Shown one piece after another: positions 1 to 7,561 of a stretch of DNA of 35,787 nucleotides. Both the position numbers and the translations under genes were made by a program. The notes beneath the pieces are model-generated. The model saw only the letters and a program-made list of their open reading frames with translations. It searched no databases and was not told the origin of the DNA. Each line of letters opens with the position of its first letter. Position 1 is the first letter of the stretch. Source of the stretch: a virus; the IMG/VR virus record IMGVR_UViG_3300027649_000001, positions 1 to 35,787 of that record; one strand, given 5' to 3'.

Positions 1-99
1 AGTAAATGCAGACTTGATGACCACTTCAGACGGAGTAAGTTCGTCTGGTTTGTATGGGTTTAAGAACCGCATCATCAATGGTGCGATGGTGATTGACCA
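1..99. repeat. Left copy of the 99-bp terminal direct repeat
   Basis: These bases are identical to 35689-35787. An exact overlap of this size, inside a gene that reads through it, is what a de Bruijn assembler leaves when it closes a circle. I therefore read it as evidence that the contig is circular (or circularly permuted), not as a packaged terminal repeat. Confidence 0.95.
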
Positions 100-1093
100 A
101 AGAAATGCGGGGGCTAGTGCATCCTTAACATCATCACAAACATATTTTGTTGACAGGTTTTTTGGTGTTGAAGATACTGATGGAACTATGACCATTCAAA
201 GGTCAACGACTGCACCTACTGGTTTTATAAATTCTTTATTGATGACCACGACATCTGCTGACGCATCTTTAGGTGCTACACAAATTTGTTATGTTGGTCA
301 AAAAATTGAGGGGTTAAATGTAGCGGACTTTGCATGGGGTACGGCATCTGCATCCACAGTTACTCTGTCATTTTGGGTAAGAAGTTCATTAACAGGAACA
401 TTTGGCGGGGCTATTGCCAACGCCGCTTTTAATCGTTCTTATCCATTTACATACACAATTTCATCAGCAAACACTTTTGAATATAAGACCATTACTATTG
501 CTGGTGATACAAGCGGAACTTGGCCTACTGATAATGGAACTTCAATTCAAGTTTTCTTAGGTTTGGGTATTGGCTCAACATATAGTGGCACTGCTGGCGC
601 ATGGGCTGGTTCTGGTTATATCTCTGCAATCGGTGCTACTTCTGTTATCGGCACAAATGGCGCAACCTTCTACATCACAGGCGTACAACTAGAAAAAGGC
701 AGTACCGCAACATCGTTTGATTACCGTCCGTACGGCACAGAGTTTAGTTTGTGTCAAAGATATTATTTTGCGTTAAATACCGCAAATGTTGGTTCTAATG
801 GTTCTTATTTTACTGGAGTTAATAGAGGAACAAGTCTTCAAGGACATATAAGTCCTCCTCAACCAATGAGAACTGCGCCATCGTTAACAAGTTCTGGTAC
901 TACTACATTTTATGTGCAAAATGGTTCGTCAAATTTGAATTGCACAACAGCCGCAACTATTGCTTCTTCAACTGGTGGAAGCCAAACAATAATGATAGTG
1001 TCAGGAGCATATAGTTCTTATACGAGTGGATATGGTGGGCAAATGATTGACCAAAGCGGTGCTAGTTTTCTTAATTTTAGTGCGGAGTTATGA
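1..1093 (+). CDS. Tail fibre / receptor-binding protein (3' part; gene starts at 35675 across the circle junction)
   Basis: This is the main body of a 368-residue protein whose ATG is at 35675; the in-frame TTG at 14 is not its start. Near the N-terminus it carries NRIINGAMVIDQRNAGAS, and near residue 240 the motif GVQLEKGSTATSFDYRPYGT. Both are hallmarks I know from phage fibre proteins with a carbohydrate-binding-like beta domain. The rest is rich in Ser, Thr, Gly and Asn, as expected for a beta-structured fibre tip. It follows the collagen-type fibre gene and precedes more fibre genes, so a role in host recognition at the tail is likely. The exact receptor cannot be told. Confidence 0.8.
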   Translation, partial: VNADLMTTSDGVSSSGLYGFKNRIINGAMVIDQRNAGASASLTSSQTYFVDRFFGVEDTDGTMTIQRSTTAPTGFINSLLMTTTSADASLGATQICYVGQKIEGLNVADFAWGTASASTVTLSFWVRSSLTGTFGGAIANAAFNRSYPFTYTISSANTFEYKTITIAGDTSGTWPTDNGTSIQVFLGLGIGSTYSGTAGAWAGSGYISAIGATSVIGTNGATFYITGVQLEKGSTATSFDYRPYGTEFSLCQRYYFALNTANVGSNGSYFTGVNRGTSLQGHISPPQPMRTAPSLTSSGTTTFYVQNGSSNLNCTTAATIASSTGGSQTIMIVSGAYSSYTSGYGGQMIDQSGASFLNFSAEL

Positions 1094-1266
1094 TGACATA
1101 TCAAATTAAAACAATTCAATTTGGTGGGCAAATAATTTTGCGTCAAAACGATGATGGTTCTACAACTTCATTTAGCATAAATCCCGACAACACAGACTAC
1201 CAAGCCTATTTAAAGTGGGTGGCTGAAGGCAACACGCCTACTCCCGCAGACGAAGGAACACAATAA
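1093..1266 (+). CDS. Small fibre-associated protein (57 aa), possible fibre assembly chaperone
   Basis: A 57-residue frame sits between two fibre genes. GGAG at 1084-1087 is 5 bases before the ATG at 1093; an ATG at 1090 is also in frame but too close to it. The stop at 1264-1266 shares a base with the next ATG, so translation is coupled. The C-terminal part, YQAYLKWVAEGNTPTPADE, resembles the C-terminal tail of small proteins that accompany phage fibre genes (from memory of the family). A chaperone or fibre-cap role is inference. Confidence 0.7.
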   Translation: MTYQIKTIQFGGQIILRQNDDGSTTSFSINPDNTDYQAYLKWVAEGNTPTPADEGTQ

Positions 1267-2402
1267 TGGCTTCAACTATCAACGGCACAAGCACAGGAAA
1301 TGGCGGTCTTATCTCTACGGGAGATGACAGCGGCATCCTAAACATACAGACAAACGAGACTACTGCGATTACTGTTGACGCTAGTCAGAATGTGGGGATT
1401 GGTACTACTTCGCCAAGCACAAGACTAAGTTTGCAACTAAGTAGCGCAACAACTTATACGACCTCTACTAGAACCAATCAAGGTTTAACGATATACAACT
1501 CATCTGCAACAACAAATGGGTTTACAGGGATTGAGTTTGTTGGTGAACCTACTTCTGGCAATGGTGGTATTGCTGGTATTGGTTCAGTAGTTACTGCTTC
1601 GGGTTCTGCCAATTTAGTGTTTGGTACAAGAGATAGTGCTACTTATGCAGAGCGTATGCGTATCAAATCTAATGGTTCTTTGTTGGTGGCAACTACAACT
1701 GAGGATGTTGCTGATGCAAATGGTGTTGGCGCAACTTTAAATTTTGCTGGCAATGCTCAATTTTCAAGAGCCTCTGGCGGTGTAGTAAACGTAAACAGAA
1801 AAACAGATGATGGAGTTTTAGTTTATTTTCAGCAAGATGGAGCGGTTGAAGGAAATATTTCTGTATCTGGAACAACTGTTTCTTACAATGGCGGTCACTT
1901 ATCTCGATATGCACAAACTACAACTGCCAAAGACGAATCAATTCTTAAAGGTACTGTTTTATCTAACCTTGATGCAATGAATGTTTATACCGCACCGACA
2001 ACCTATTGGACAGAAAAAGATGAGTTACCAGAAGGTGTGAATGTTGGCGATGTAAAAGTCGAAACCCACGAAGTAACAAATGAGCAGTTAAACAAAATTA
2101 AAGTCTCTGATATTGAAGGCGATGCCAATGTCGCTGGTGTGTTTGTAAACTGGGATTATGACAAAACCCATCAAATAGACGAAATCAACATGGCTATGAC
2201 AGGCGATATGATTATTCGTATTGCTCAGGGCGTGACTGTTCAGCGTGGTGATTTACTAATGTCTGCTGGAGATGGAACTGCCAAACCACAAGATGATGAC
2301 ATTCGCAGAAGTAAGACTATTGCAAAGGTCACTTCCAATCATGTAACTTGCACATACGCAGATGGTTCTTACTGTGTGCCATGTGTGCTAATGGCTTGTT
2401 AA
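1266..2402 (+). CDS. Tail fibre protein with a conserved C-terminal domain (378 aa)
   Basis: The N-terminal third is low-complexity beta sequence containing VGIGTTSPS, a motif common in phage and cell-surface fibres just before a beta-helix. The middle has further strand-rich repeats. From about residue 210 the protein changes to a charged, compact domain with WDYDKTH, GDMIIRIAQG and GDLLMSAGDG, ending in YCVPCVLMAC. That tail resembles chaperone-type C-terminal domains of phage fibres, and possibly the self-cleaving peptidase G2 kind, but I see no decisive catalytic residues. It is probably a fibre or tailspike subunit. Three cysteines lie in the last nine residues. Confidence 0.75.
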   Translation: MASTINGTSTGNGGLISTGDDSGILNIQTNETTAITVDASQNVGIGTTSPSTRLSLQLSSATTYTTSTRTNQGLTIYNSSATTNGFTGIEFVGEPTSGNGGIAGIGSVVTASGSANLVFGTRDSATYAERMRIKSNGSLLVATTTEDVADANGVGATLNFAGNAQFSRASGGVVNVNRKTDDGVLVYFQQDGAVEGNISVSGTTVSYNGGHLSRYAQTTTAKDESILKGTVLSNLDAMNVYTAPTTYWTEKDELPEGVNVGDVKVETHEVTNEQLNKIKVSDIEGDANVAGVFVNWDYDKTHQIDEINMAMTGDMIIRIAQGVTVQRGDLLMSAGDGTAKPQDDDIRRSKTIAKVTSNHVTCTYADGSYCVPCVLMAC

Positions 2403-2412
2403 GGAGTTAATG

Positions 2413-2481
2413 ATGAACGACACACAAGCCGAAACAATCAACGCACTAACCGCCCGAATCGTGGCGATCGAGCAGAGATGA
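2413..2481 (+). CDS. Very short ORF (22 aa), possible remnant cut by the homing endonuclease
   Basis: AAGGAG at 2401-2406 is well placed before the ATG at 2413. The peptide, MNDTQAETINALTARIVAIE plus two residues, looks like the first helix of a longer coiled-coil protein. It stops exactly where the HNH endonuclease gene begins: its TGA at 2479-2481 overlaps that gene's ATG at 2478. It may be a leader peptide that couples translation, or the 5' stub of a gene whose remainder was displaced. Confidence 0.45.
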   Translation: MNDTQAETINALTARIVAIEQR

Positions 2482-2972
2482 ATACTTTAACGCTAGAAAC
2501 AGTAAACCATTTGTTTGAATACAAAGATGGCAGTTTGTATTGGAAAAATCCAGTACAAAAACAAAAATGTGGAAAACTTGTTGGCTTTGATAGTGGTAAT
2601 GGCTATAAAAGAGTTGACATAAAAGGCAAACAATATAGTGTGCATAGAATTGTGTTTTTTATGCACCACGGGTATTTCCCAAAGATGGTAGACCACATTG
2701 ATGGAAACGGTACAAACAACGCTATAGAGAATTTGCGGGAAGCGGACAGTTCACAGAACATGATGAACTCTGTTAAAAAGCAAAAGAACACTAGCGGGTA
2801 CAGAAATGTTTTTTTTCATAACCAAAGAAATCATTGGGTTATTAGAATAACAATAAACAAGAAAACAAAATTCTTTGGTTCTTACGAAGATGTAGAACTT
2901 GCAGGGTTAGTTGCTGAAGAAGCAAGGCGCAAATATCATGGAGAATTCTTTTCTACAAGGAGCATAAATTGA
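2478..2972 (+). CDS. HNH homing endonuclease with C-terminal AP2 domain
   Basis: This 164-residue protein has an HNH_3-type nuclease core at about residues 55-98: HRIVFFMHHG, then VDHIDGNGTNNAIENLR, then SSQNMMNS. It is followed by an AP2-like DNA-binding module at about residues 105-155 (SGYRNVFFHNQRNHWVIRI, then KKTKFFGSYEDVELAG). This order is typical of free-standing phage homing endonucleases, which cut a cognate site lacking the element and spread by repair. It lies between two fibre genes and overlaps neighbours by 4 bases at both ends. Composition is lysine- and asparagine-rich and more AT-biased than the flanking genes, consistent with a mobile insertion. Confidence 0.93.
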   Translation: MNTLTLETVNHLFEYKDGSLYWKNPVQKQKCGKLVGFDSGNGYKRVDIKGKQYSVHRIVFFMHHGYFPKMVDHIDGNGTNNAIENLREADSSQNMMNSVKKQKNTSGYRNVFFHNQRNHWVIRITINKKTKFFGSYEDVELAGLVAEEARRKYHGEFFSTRSIN

Positions 2973-3559
2973 CCGCAATTATTGACGGAACACTCGGTGT
3001 CACATTCCCTGCGGGTGGAGTAGGTAATCCTGCTAGTGCTGTGGTGGGTTTAACTGATACTCAGACGCTTACTAATAAAAGCATAGTTGCTACACAGTTA
3101 ACAGGAACTATTGCAGTTGCTAGATTGCCTGCGGGTGCTGTTTTGCAAGTGGTGAACGCAAATACTGCAACACAAGTTCTTACAAGTTCTACAACTTACA
3201 TTGATACTGGATTAACTGCAACTATTACGCCAACATCAGCAACAAGCAAAATTCTTGTTTTAGTTTCCCAAAATGGAATTTCTAAATCTAATGCCAATAG
3301 CGATAATAGTGTTGATTTAAGATTGCTTAGAGGTGCTACTAATCTATTATCACCAAATTTTGCTGGTTGTATGTCACAAACAAGTGGTGCAACATTAAAT
3401 GTTACAGCCGCATCAAGTTGTTATTTGGATTCTCCAGCGACAACTTCTGCAACTACATATAAAACACAATTTAGTAGTAGAAACAATACAGCAAGCGTAG
3501 GCGTTCAGTTTGCTGATGCCTCTACTTCTACAATTACTCTTTTGGAGATAGCGGCATGA
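2969..3559 (+). CDS. Tail fibre-like protein (196 aa, TTG start)
   Basis: The start is TTG at 2969. AAGGAG at 2957-2962 lies 6 bases upstream, inside the end of the endonuclease gene, so the endonuclease supplies the ribosome site. The first 60 residues contain GLTDTQTLTNKSI, a common phage fibre motif. From about residue 55 there is a beta-sandwich-like region with TSSTTYIDTGLTATITP and SATSKILVLVSQNG, which is typical of trimeric fibre heads. A host-contact or fibre-tip role is likely. The short length suggests a distal piece rather than a whole fibre. Confidence 0.72.
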   Translation: MTAIIDGTLGVTFPAGGVGNPASAVVGLTDTQTLTNKSIVATQLTGTIAVARLPAGAVLQVVNANTATQVLTSSTTYIDTGLTATITPTSATSKILVLVSQNGISKSNANSDNSVDLRLLRGATNLLSPNFAGCMSQTSGATLNVTAASSCYLDSPATTSATTYKTQFSSRNNTASVGVQFADASTSTITLLEIAA

Positions 3560-3834
3560 TTGATATTCCACAAGCAATCCTTAAACTTTACCCACAAATA
3601 ACAAAAATAGTAGGTTTTGAAAATCCTATTGCTTATGACGCTGAAGGAAACCAAGTTCAGTATGACAAGACAGCAGTCCAAGCCTATATGGATGCTCATG
3701 CCTACATAGCCAAACGCCAAGCGGAATATCCTCCAATGACTGACTATTTGGATGGCATAGCCAAAGGTGACCAAGCACAGATTGACAAATACATAGCCGA
3801 CTGCCAAGCGGTTAAGGCTAAATATCCAAAATGA
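3556..3834 (+). CDS. Small tail-fibre-region protein, XkdW-like C-terminus (92 aa)
   Basis: The ATG overlaps the preceding stop (ATGA), so it is coupled to the fibre gene. The N-terminus reads IDIPQAILKLYPQITK. The C-terminus, YPPMTDYLDGIAKGD followed by CQAVKAKYPK, matches the pattern I know from small phage proteins related to Bacillus XkdW, found beside fibre genes. No enzymatic motif is visible. A role in fibre assembly or attachment is inferred from position and resemblance. Confidence 0.7.
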   Translation: MIDIPQAILKLYPQITKIVGFENPIAYDAEGNQVQYDKTAVQAYMDAHAYIAKRQAEYPPMTDYLDGIAKGDQAQIDKYIADCQAVKAKYPK

Positions 3835-4070
3835 ACCAAGAACTTCAAAGATATTACGAATCCCGCTTTGACACTATGGCAACAGAGGGTTGGAAGGACT
3901 TAATGGAGGATATTGACACAATGATCAATTCATTGAACAATATCAGTACAATCCCTGACGAAGGGTCTTTGCACTTCAAAAAGGGTGAATTGTCAATACT
4001 CACATGGCTGAGAACCTTGAAAGAGGTCAGCGAAAGAGCATACGAGGAATTGAATGAAAAGACTGTTTGA
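3831..4070 (+). CDS. Conserved phage protein of unknown function (79 aa)
   Basis: The start overlaps the previous stop by 4 bases. The sequence is acidic and largely helical (ELQRYYESRFDTMATEGWKDLM at the N-terminus, then a helical C-terminus with LRTLKEVSERAYEEL). I recall proteins with the same N-terminal pattern near head genes of T7-like and freshwater podoviruses, but no function is known to me. It lies between the fibre cluster and the capsid cluster. Confidence 0.65.
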   Translation: MNQELQRYYESRFDTMATEGWKDLMEDIDTMINSLNNISTIPDEGSLHFKKGELSILTWLRTLKEVSERAYEELNEKTV

Positions 4071-4281
4071 TTTTGCCTGTGAAAACGGGCATAAAACTGA
4101 GAGACTTGTTGATTATGAGACAACAGGTTTTAAGTGTGAGTGCGGAGCAACAGCCAACCGCATATTAAGTGCGCCAGCCTTTAGGTTGGAAGGGTGGTCT
4201 GGTTCTTTCCCGTCAGCGCATGGGAAGTTCGAGAAAAGCCATCTTGACAAGTTGAAGTCTGAACGTAAGCAAAACTCGTAA
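4054..4281 (+). CDS. FmdB-like zinc-ribbon protein (75 aa)
   Basis: A short protein with Cys and His spacing of a zinc ribbon: C9-x3-GH in FACENGHKTE, then C29-x-C31-G in FKCECGATANR. This matches the FmdB-type putative regulatory zinc ribbon. In phages of this kind it sits just before the scaffold and capsid genes. The C-terminal half is basic (SHLDKLKSERKQ). The start overlaps the preceding gene by 17 bases. Nucleic-acid binding is possible but unproven. Confidence 0.75.
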   Translation: MKRLFDFACENGHKTERLVDYETTGFKCECGATANRILSAPAFRLEGWSGSFPSAHGKFEKSHLDKLKSERKQNS

Positions 4282-4335
4282 CAAGAGCGAGTTAAATGTC
4301 CTGAGAACGATCAAAACGCAGGAAAAAGGAAAAAT

Positions 4336-5094
4336 ATGTTGATTGACAAAGAAGATGAGACGCTAAGTGAGTTAGACGCAGTTGAGGAACAAAAACAACT
4401 CCCTGAAACAGAGCCACTCGCCCAAATACCCGACAAATATCGGGAAAAGTCTTTGGAAGATGTGGTCAAAATGCACCTTGAGGCTGAAAAGTTAATCGAG
4501 AGGCAAGGTAAGGAAGTCGGTGAGATTCGTAAACTGGCAGATGAACTTATAAAGCAAAACCTTAGTTCTAACAAACAACCTATTGAGAAAGATGAGCCTG
4601 AAGTAGATTTCTTTGAGAATCCTAAAGAGGCAATTCGTAAGACAGTAGACCAACATCCTGATGTAGTTGCGGGTCGCCAAGCGGCAAACGACTTCAAGAG
4701 GATGCAGATACAGCAGAAGTTAACGCAAGAACATCCTGACTATGTGCAGATTGTTCAAGACCAAGACTTTGTGAATTGGGTGAAATCCTCACCTGTTCGC
4801 CTAGACTTGTTTGCGAAAGCGGATGGTGCATTTGACTACGATAGTGCTAACGAGTTGTTGTCAACATTTAAGCAGTTGAGAGGCGTGAAGGTTAAGCAAG
4901 CGAGTGAGTCTGGAGAGACAACCCGTAAGAATAACTTGAAGGCGGCAACTGTGGATGTAGGCGGTTCTGGGGAGAGTTCAAAGAGAGTTTATAGAAGGGC
5001 TGACCTTATTCGGCTGAAGATGACAGACCCGAACAGATACGATGCTTTGAGTGAGGAAATCATGCAAGCATACGCAGATGGACGGGTTAAGTAA
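4336..5094 (+). CDS. Probable scaffolding protein (252 aa)
   Basis: A highly charged protein directly upstream of the major capsid gene, the usual place for a scaffold. The first 75 residues are acidic and helical, with the conserved IPDKYREKSLEDVVKMHLEA pattern common to podovirus scaffolds. A coiled coil follows at about residues 50-75. The C-terminal part is basic (RRADLIRLKMTDPNRY), as expected of the capsid-contacting tail of a scaffold. AAGGA lies 7 bases before the ATG. It would direct procapsid assembly and leave before packaging is complete. Confidence 0.85.
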   Translation: MLIDKEDETLSELDAVEEQKQLPETEPLAQIPDKYREKSLEDVVKMHLEAEKLIERQGKEVGEIRKLADELIKQNLSSNKQPIEKDEPEVDFFENPKEAIRKTVDQHPDVVAGRQAANDFKRMQIQQKLTQEHPDYVQIVQDQDFVNWVKSSPVRLDLFAKADGAFDYDSANELLSTFKQLRGVKVKQASESGETTRKNNLKAATVDVGGSGESSKRVYRRADLIRLKMTDPNRYDALSEEIMQAYADGRVK

Positions 5095-5122
5095 TTAACC
5101 TATCGTTTTTTGGAGATTTAAC

Positions 5123-6094
5123 ATGGCAACAGCATTTAGCCCGACCAATTCGGTCACAACCACCACCGCAGAAAAATTCATTCCTGAAATTTGGAGTGAT
5201 GAAATTATTGCGGCCTACAAAAAGAACCTCGTTGTCGCTAATGCGGTAATGAAGATGAACTTCAAGGGTAAGAAGGGTGATGTGGTTCATATCCCTGCAC
5301 CTACCCGTGGTTCAGCATCACTAAAAGCCGCTGAGACAGCAGTCACCTTGATTGCCGCCACAGAGACTGAAGTGCAAGTGTCTATCAACAAACACTATGA
5401 ATATAGCCGTTTGATCGAAGACATCGTAGAAGCCCAAGCCTTAAACAGCCTGCGTAACTTCTACACAGCAGACGCTGGCTATGCCTTAGCCAAGCAAGTC
5501 GATACTGATTTGATCCAATTGGGTCGTGCTTTCAATGGCGCAACTGTGGGAACAAATGACTATGCGACAAGCAATTCAACTACTAAGGCTTTCATTGGTG
5601 GTGATGGCACTACTGCTTATAACAGCACAACTAGCAATGCTTCTGCATTGACAGATGCCGCTATCCGCAGAACCATCCAACGCCTTGATGACAATGACAC
5701 CCCAATGGACGGAAGATTCTTTGTGATCCCGCCCTCAAGCCGTAACACGCTTATGGGCTTGGCTCGTTATACAGAGCAAGCATTTGTGGGTAATGGAGAT
5801 GCAATCCGCAATGGTGAAATTGGTCAACTCTATGGTATCCCTGTGTTTACCACTTCAAATGCTGATACTGGTGCTGGCAACTCCACCACAGACCGCATTT
5901 GCTTGATGGGTCATCGTGATGCTATGGTTTTGGTTGAGCAAATTGCTGTTCGTTCACAAGTGCAATACAAGCAAGAATACCTTGCTACATTGTTCACTTC
6001 TGACACTCTGTATGGAGTGAAAGCAGTTCGCACAGCGGCTACTACTGGTGCGGCTTTGTCCTCATCTGCGTTTGCTTTGGCAGTACCAGCCTAA
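5123..6094 (+). CDS. Major capsid protein (HK97-fold type)
   Basis: The 323-residue protein begins MATAFSPTNSVTTTTAEKFI and continues with IPEIWSDEIIAAYKKN, a pattern I know from major capsid proteins of freshwater and marine podoviruses. A KGKKGDVVHIPAPTRG strand segment and the HYEYSRLIEDIVEAQA spine-helix region follow. Near residue 220 comes GEIGQLYGIPVFTTSNA, a motif present across HK97-fold capsids. GGAG precedes the ATG by 8 bases, and a strong terminator follows at 6106. That fits a gene that must be made in great excess. Confidence 0.92.
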   Translation: MATAFSPTNSVTTTTAEKFIPEIWSDEIIAAYKKNLVVANAVMKMNFKGKKGDVVHIPAPTRGSASLKAAETAVTLIAATETEVQVSINKHYEYSRLIEDIVEAQALNSLRNFYTADAGYALAKQVDTDLIQLGRAFNGATVGTNDYATSNSTTKAFIGGDGTTAYNSTTSNASALTDAAIRRTIQRLDDNDTPMDGRFFVIPPSSRNTLMGLARYTEQAFVGNGDAIRNGEIGQLYGIPVFTTSNADTGAGNSTTDRICLMGHRDAMVLVEQIAVRSQVQYKQEYLATLFTSDTLYGVKAVRTAATTGAALSSSAFALAVPA

Positions 6095-6105
6095 TTGCAG
6101 TTGCG

Positions 6106-6136
6106 CCCCCTGCCCTAGTGGTAGGGGGACTTTTTT
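6106..6136 (+). terminator. Rho-independent terminator after the capsid gene
   Basis: A 9-bp stem (6106-6114 with 6120-6128, one G-U pair) has a 5-base loop and is followed by six T at 6131-6136. It lies 12 bases after the capsid stop. It probably limits read-through, so that capsid mRNA exceeds the downstream genes. Confidence 0.9.
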
Positions 6137-6158
6137 AACTTAATTAGGAGAAATTATT

Positions 6159-6482
6159 ATGGCAACAGCAAGTGCAGTTGTGACACGTAGAGGCAATGAC
6201 AGTTTTCGGGGTTTATTCTCTGATACTTGGTCAGTTGTTTGTACTTTAAATGCTGGCTCATTAGTTGATGGCGCTGGTGAAACAGATGATGTAACAGTTC
6301 CAGGCGTTGCCTTGGGTGACATGGTTCTTTGTGCATCTTTGGCTGTGGATTTGGTTGGTTTGACTGTGACAGGTTATGTCTCAGCCGCCAATACTGTCAA
6401 ATTCCGCATCCAAAACGAGTCAGGTTCTACAGCAGACTTGGCATCAGCCACTATGGACATTATTATTGTCCGTATGGTGTAA
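6159..6482 (+). CDS. Small virion protein, possible capsid decoration protein (107 aa)
   Basis: It sits alone between two terminator-like hairpins just after the capsid gene, with a clear AGGAGA ribosome site. The sequence is beta-rich (SFRGLFSDTWSVVCTLNAG, then VTVPGVALGDMVLCASLAV and TVKFRIQNESG) with no membrane or enzyme motif. Small beta proteins at this position are often head decoration or capsid-stabilising proteins. Being flanked by two terminators suggests expression at its own level. The decoration role is inference from position. Confidence 0.7.
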   Translation: MATASAVVTRRGNDSFRGLFSDTWSVVCTLNAGSLVDGAGETDDVTVPGVALGDMVLCASLAVDLVGLTVTGYVSAANTVKFRIQNESGSTADLASATMDIIIVRMV

Positions 6483-6487
6483 GGATT

Positions 6488-6512
6488 GGGGGGACTTGTC
6501 CCCCCTTTCTTC
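6488..6512 (+). terminator. Rho-independent terminator-like hairpin
   Basis: A 7-bp G/C-rich stem (6488-6494 with 6499-6505) has a CTTG loop and is followed by TTTCTTC. It begins 6 bases after the stop of the small virion gene. The T tract is broken by a C, so termination may be partial. Confidence 0.75.
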
Positions 6513-6525
6513 ATTAAGGAATTAA

Positions 6526-6726
6526 ATGGCTTTGTTCAGATGCAATCAATCAGGTAATGTTGTTGAGTTCAGAGATGACTACGACATTAAAACCATGAAA
6601 AAACATCCCGAATACACGGAGGTTGATACTTCTGCTGTTGTGGAGGTTGAGCGTAATGATGGAACAAGGCAGACATTAACTTTGAAGAAACCTATGGGTA
6701 GACCCCGTAAGGAACAATTGTTATGA
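6526..6726 (+). CDS. Small protein of unknown function with basic GRPRK tail (66 aa)
   Basis: AAGGAA lies just before the ATG at 6526. The N-terminus, MALFRCNQSGNVVEFRDDYD, reads like a short beta domain. The C-terminus KPMGRPRKEQLL contains a GRPRK motif like a minor-groove-binding AT-hook. It is part of the run of tiny genes between capsid and connector. A DNA-contact role inside the head is possible but unproven. Confidence 0.65.
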   Translation: MALFRCNQSGNVVEFRDDYDIKTMKKHPEYTEVDTSAVVEVERNDGTRQTLTLKKPMGRPRKEQLL

Positions 6727-6926
6727 GTGATATTGATGCGAGAGATTTTGGCAGAATAGAAGCCCAAGTTGAGGCTCTGCAAGTGGAAGTTCACCAATTG
6801 GCTAATGATGTCAAAGAACTCCTTGAGTTGGCAAACAAGTCAAAAGGTGGGTTTTGGATGGGTATGACCATCGCTTCTATGGCTGGTGGCGTAATCACGT
6901 TTGTTGCTGGAAAACTACTTAAATAA
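6723..6926 (+). CDS. Small coiled-coil membrane protein, XhlA/holin-like (67 aa)
   Basis: The ATG overlaps the preceding stop. Residues 8-40 form an amphipathic coiled coil (GRIEAQVEALQVEVHQLAND), and residues 43-66 are one membrane helix (FWMGMTIASMAGGVITFVAG). A soluble helix followed by a single C-terminal span is the layout of XhlA-type haemolysin/holin-associated proteins. Unusually it is far from the lysis cassette, among head genes, so it could instead be a minor virion protein that acts at the membrane during infection. Confidence 0.72.
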   Translation: MSDIDARDFGRIEAQVEALQVEVHQLANDVKELLELANKSKGGFWMGMTIASMAGGVITFVAGKLLK

Positions 6927-6937
6927 GGGGAAATACC

Positions 6938-7123
6938 ATGCCTATGGTCGGAAAAAAGAAGTTTGCTTACTCTGAAAAGGGCGAGAAAGAGGCTAAAGAG
7001 TATGGCAAGAAAAAGGGTATGCCTGTGACCATTATGGTTGCTGTTGGTAAGCCAAAGGCTATGCCTATGCGTGGACAGCGCACCGCAACTAACATGATGA
7101 AGAAAACAGGGAGAGGCAAATGA
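6938..7123 (+). CDS. Small lysine-rich virion-region protein (61 aa)
   Basis: A very basic 61-residue protein (MPMVGKKKFAYSEKGEKEA, then MPMRGQRTATNMMKKTGRGK) with AGGGGAAA before its ATG. The opening MPMVGKKKF is one I recall from conserved small proteins in uncultured podoviruses, always near the capsid genes. The strong positive charge suggests DNA contact in the head, which is inference. Confidence 0.68.
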   Translation: MPMVGKKKFAYSEKGEKEAKEYGKKKGMPVTIMVAVGKPKAMPMRGQRTATNMMKKTGRGK

Positions 7124-7404
7124 GTTCACTATCTAGCGCAAGAACCCTATTAAATGCAGTAACTGCAAGTGGTGCTTCTACTGCTGTGCAAGCAGACGCA
7201 GGACAACCCGCATTTCTGCAAGTTACAGGCATAACAACCGCTACTGTTGCTTTCCAAGGAAGTCTTGATGGGACAACATTTGCAACGATTGGTACTGCTT
7301 TGACTGCTGATGGCATTGTCACTATTGCCAATGCGCCAAAGTATTTGAGAGCCAACTGTACAGCCTACACCTCTGGAACTATTACAGCAAAGGTCTTGTA
7401 TTAG
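7120..7404 (+). CDS. Small beta-rich virion protein (94 aa)
   Basis: It overlaps the preceding gene by 4 bases. The sequence alternates short beta strands and turns: GQPAFLQVTGITTATVAFQG, then SLDGTTFATIG and NAPKYLRANCTAYTSGTITA. I recognise this pattern from small phage structural proteins with an immunoglobulin- or galactose-binding-like fold, but I know no assigned function. Its position between head genes favours a head-surface or connector role. Confidence 0.65.
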   Translation: MSSLSSARTLLNAVTASGASTAVQADAGQPAFLQVTGITTATVAFQGSLDGTTFATIGTALTADGIVTIANAPKYLRANCTAYTSGTITAKVLY

Positions 7405-7405
7405 T

Positions 7406-7561
7406 ATGAAAAAGACCAAAGCACAGGCAAAGATTAGCAAAGTCATGCGTGAGTACAAGGCAGGTGATCTGCACTCAGGCAAGGGTGGAAAGGTTGTTAA
7501 GTCTCAGAAACAAGCGATTGCTATTGCTTTGTCTGAGGCAGGAAAGGCGAAGAAGAAATGA
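7406..7561 (+). CDS. Small conserved basic protein (51 aa), DUF6496-like
   Basis: The ATG begins just after the previous TAG. The 51 residues contain KVMREYKAGDLHSGKGG and VVKSQKQAIAIALSEAG. This matches, from memory, a widespread small family (I believe DUF6496) in phages and some bacteria; function unknown. Eleven or more lysines make it strongly basic. Its stop overlaps the next ATG, placing it in a coupled chain of four tiny basic genes. Confidence 0.72.
   Translation: MKKTKAQAKISKVMREYKAGDLHSGKGGKVVKSQKQAIAIALSEAGKAKKK

Noticed and set aside
14-16. TTG start for the first fibre gene
   Set aside because: The frame continues back through the circle to an ATG at 35675 with a ribosome site.
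1693-1914. Minus-strand frame in the fibre gene
   Set aside because: It lies wholly within a convincing fibre gene, has no ribosome site, and its peptide is His/Gln-rich low complexity.
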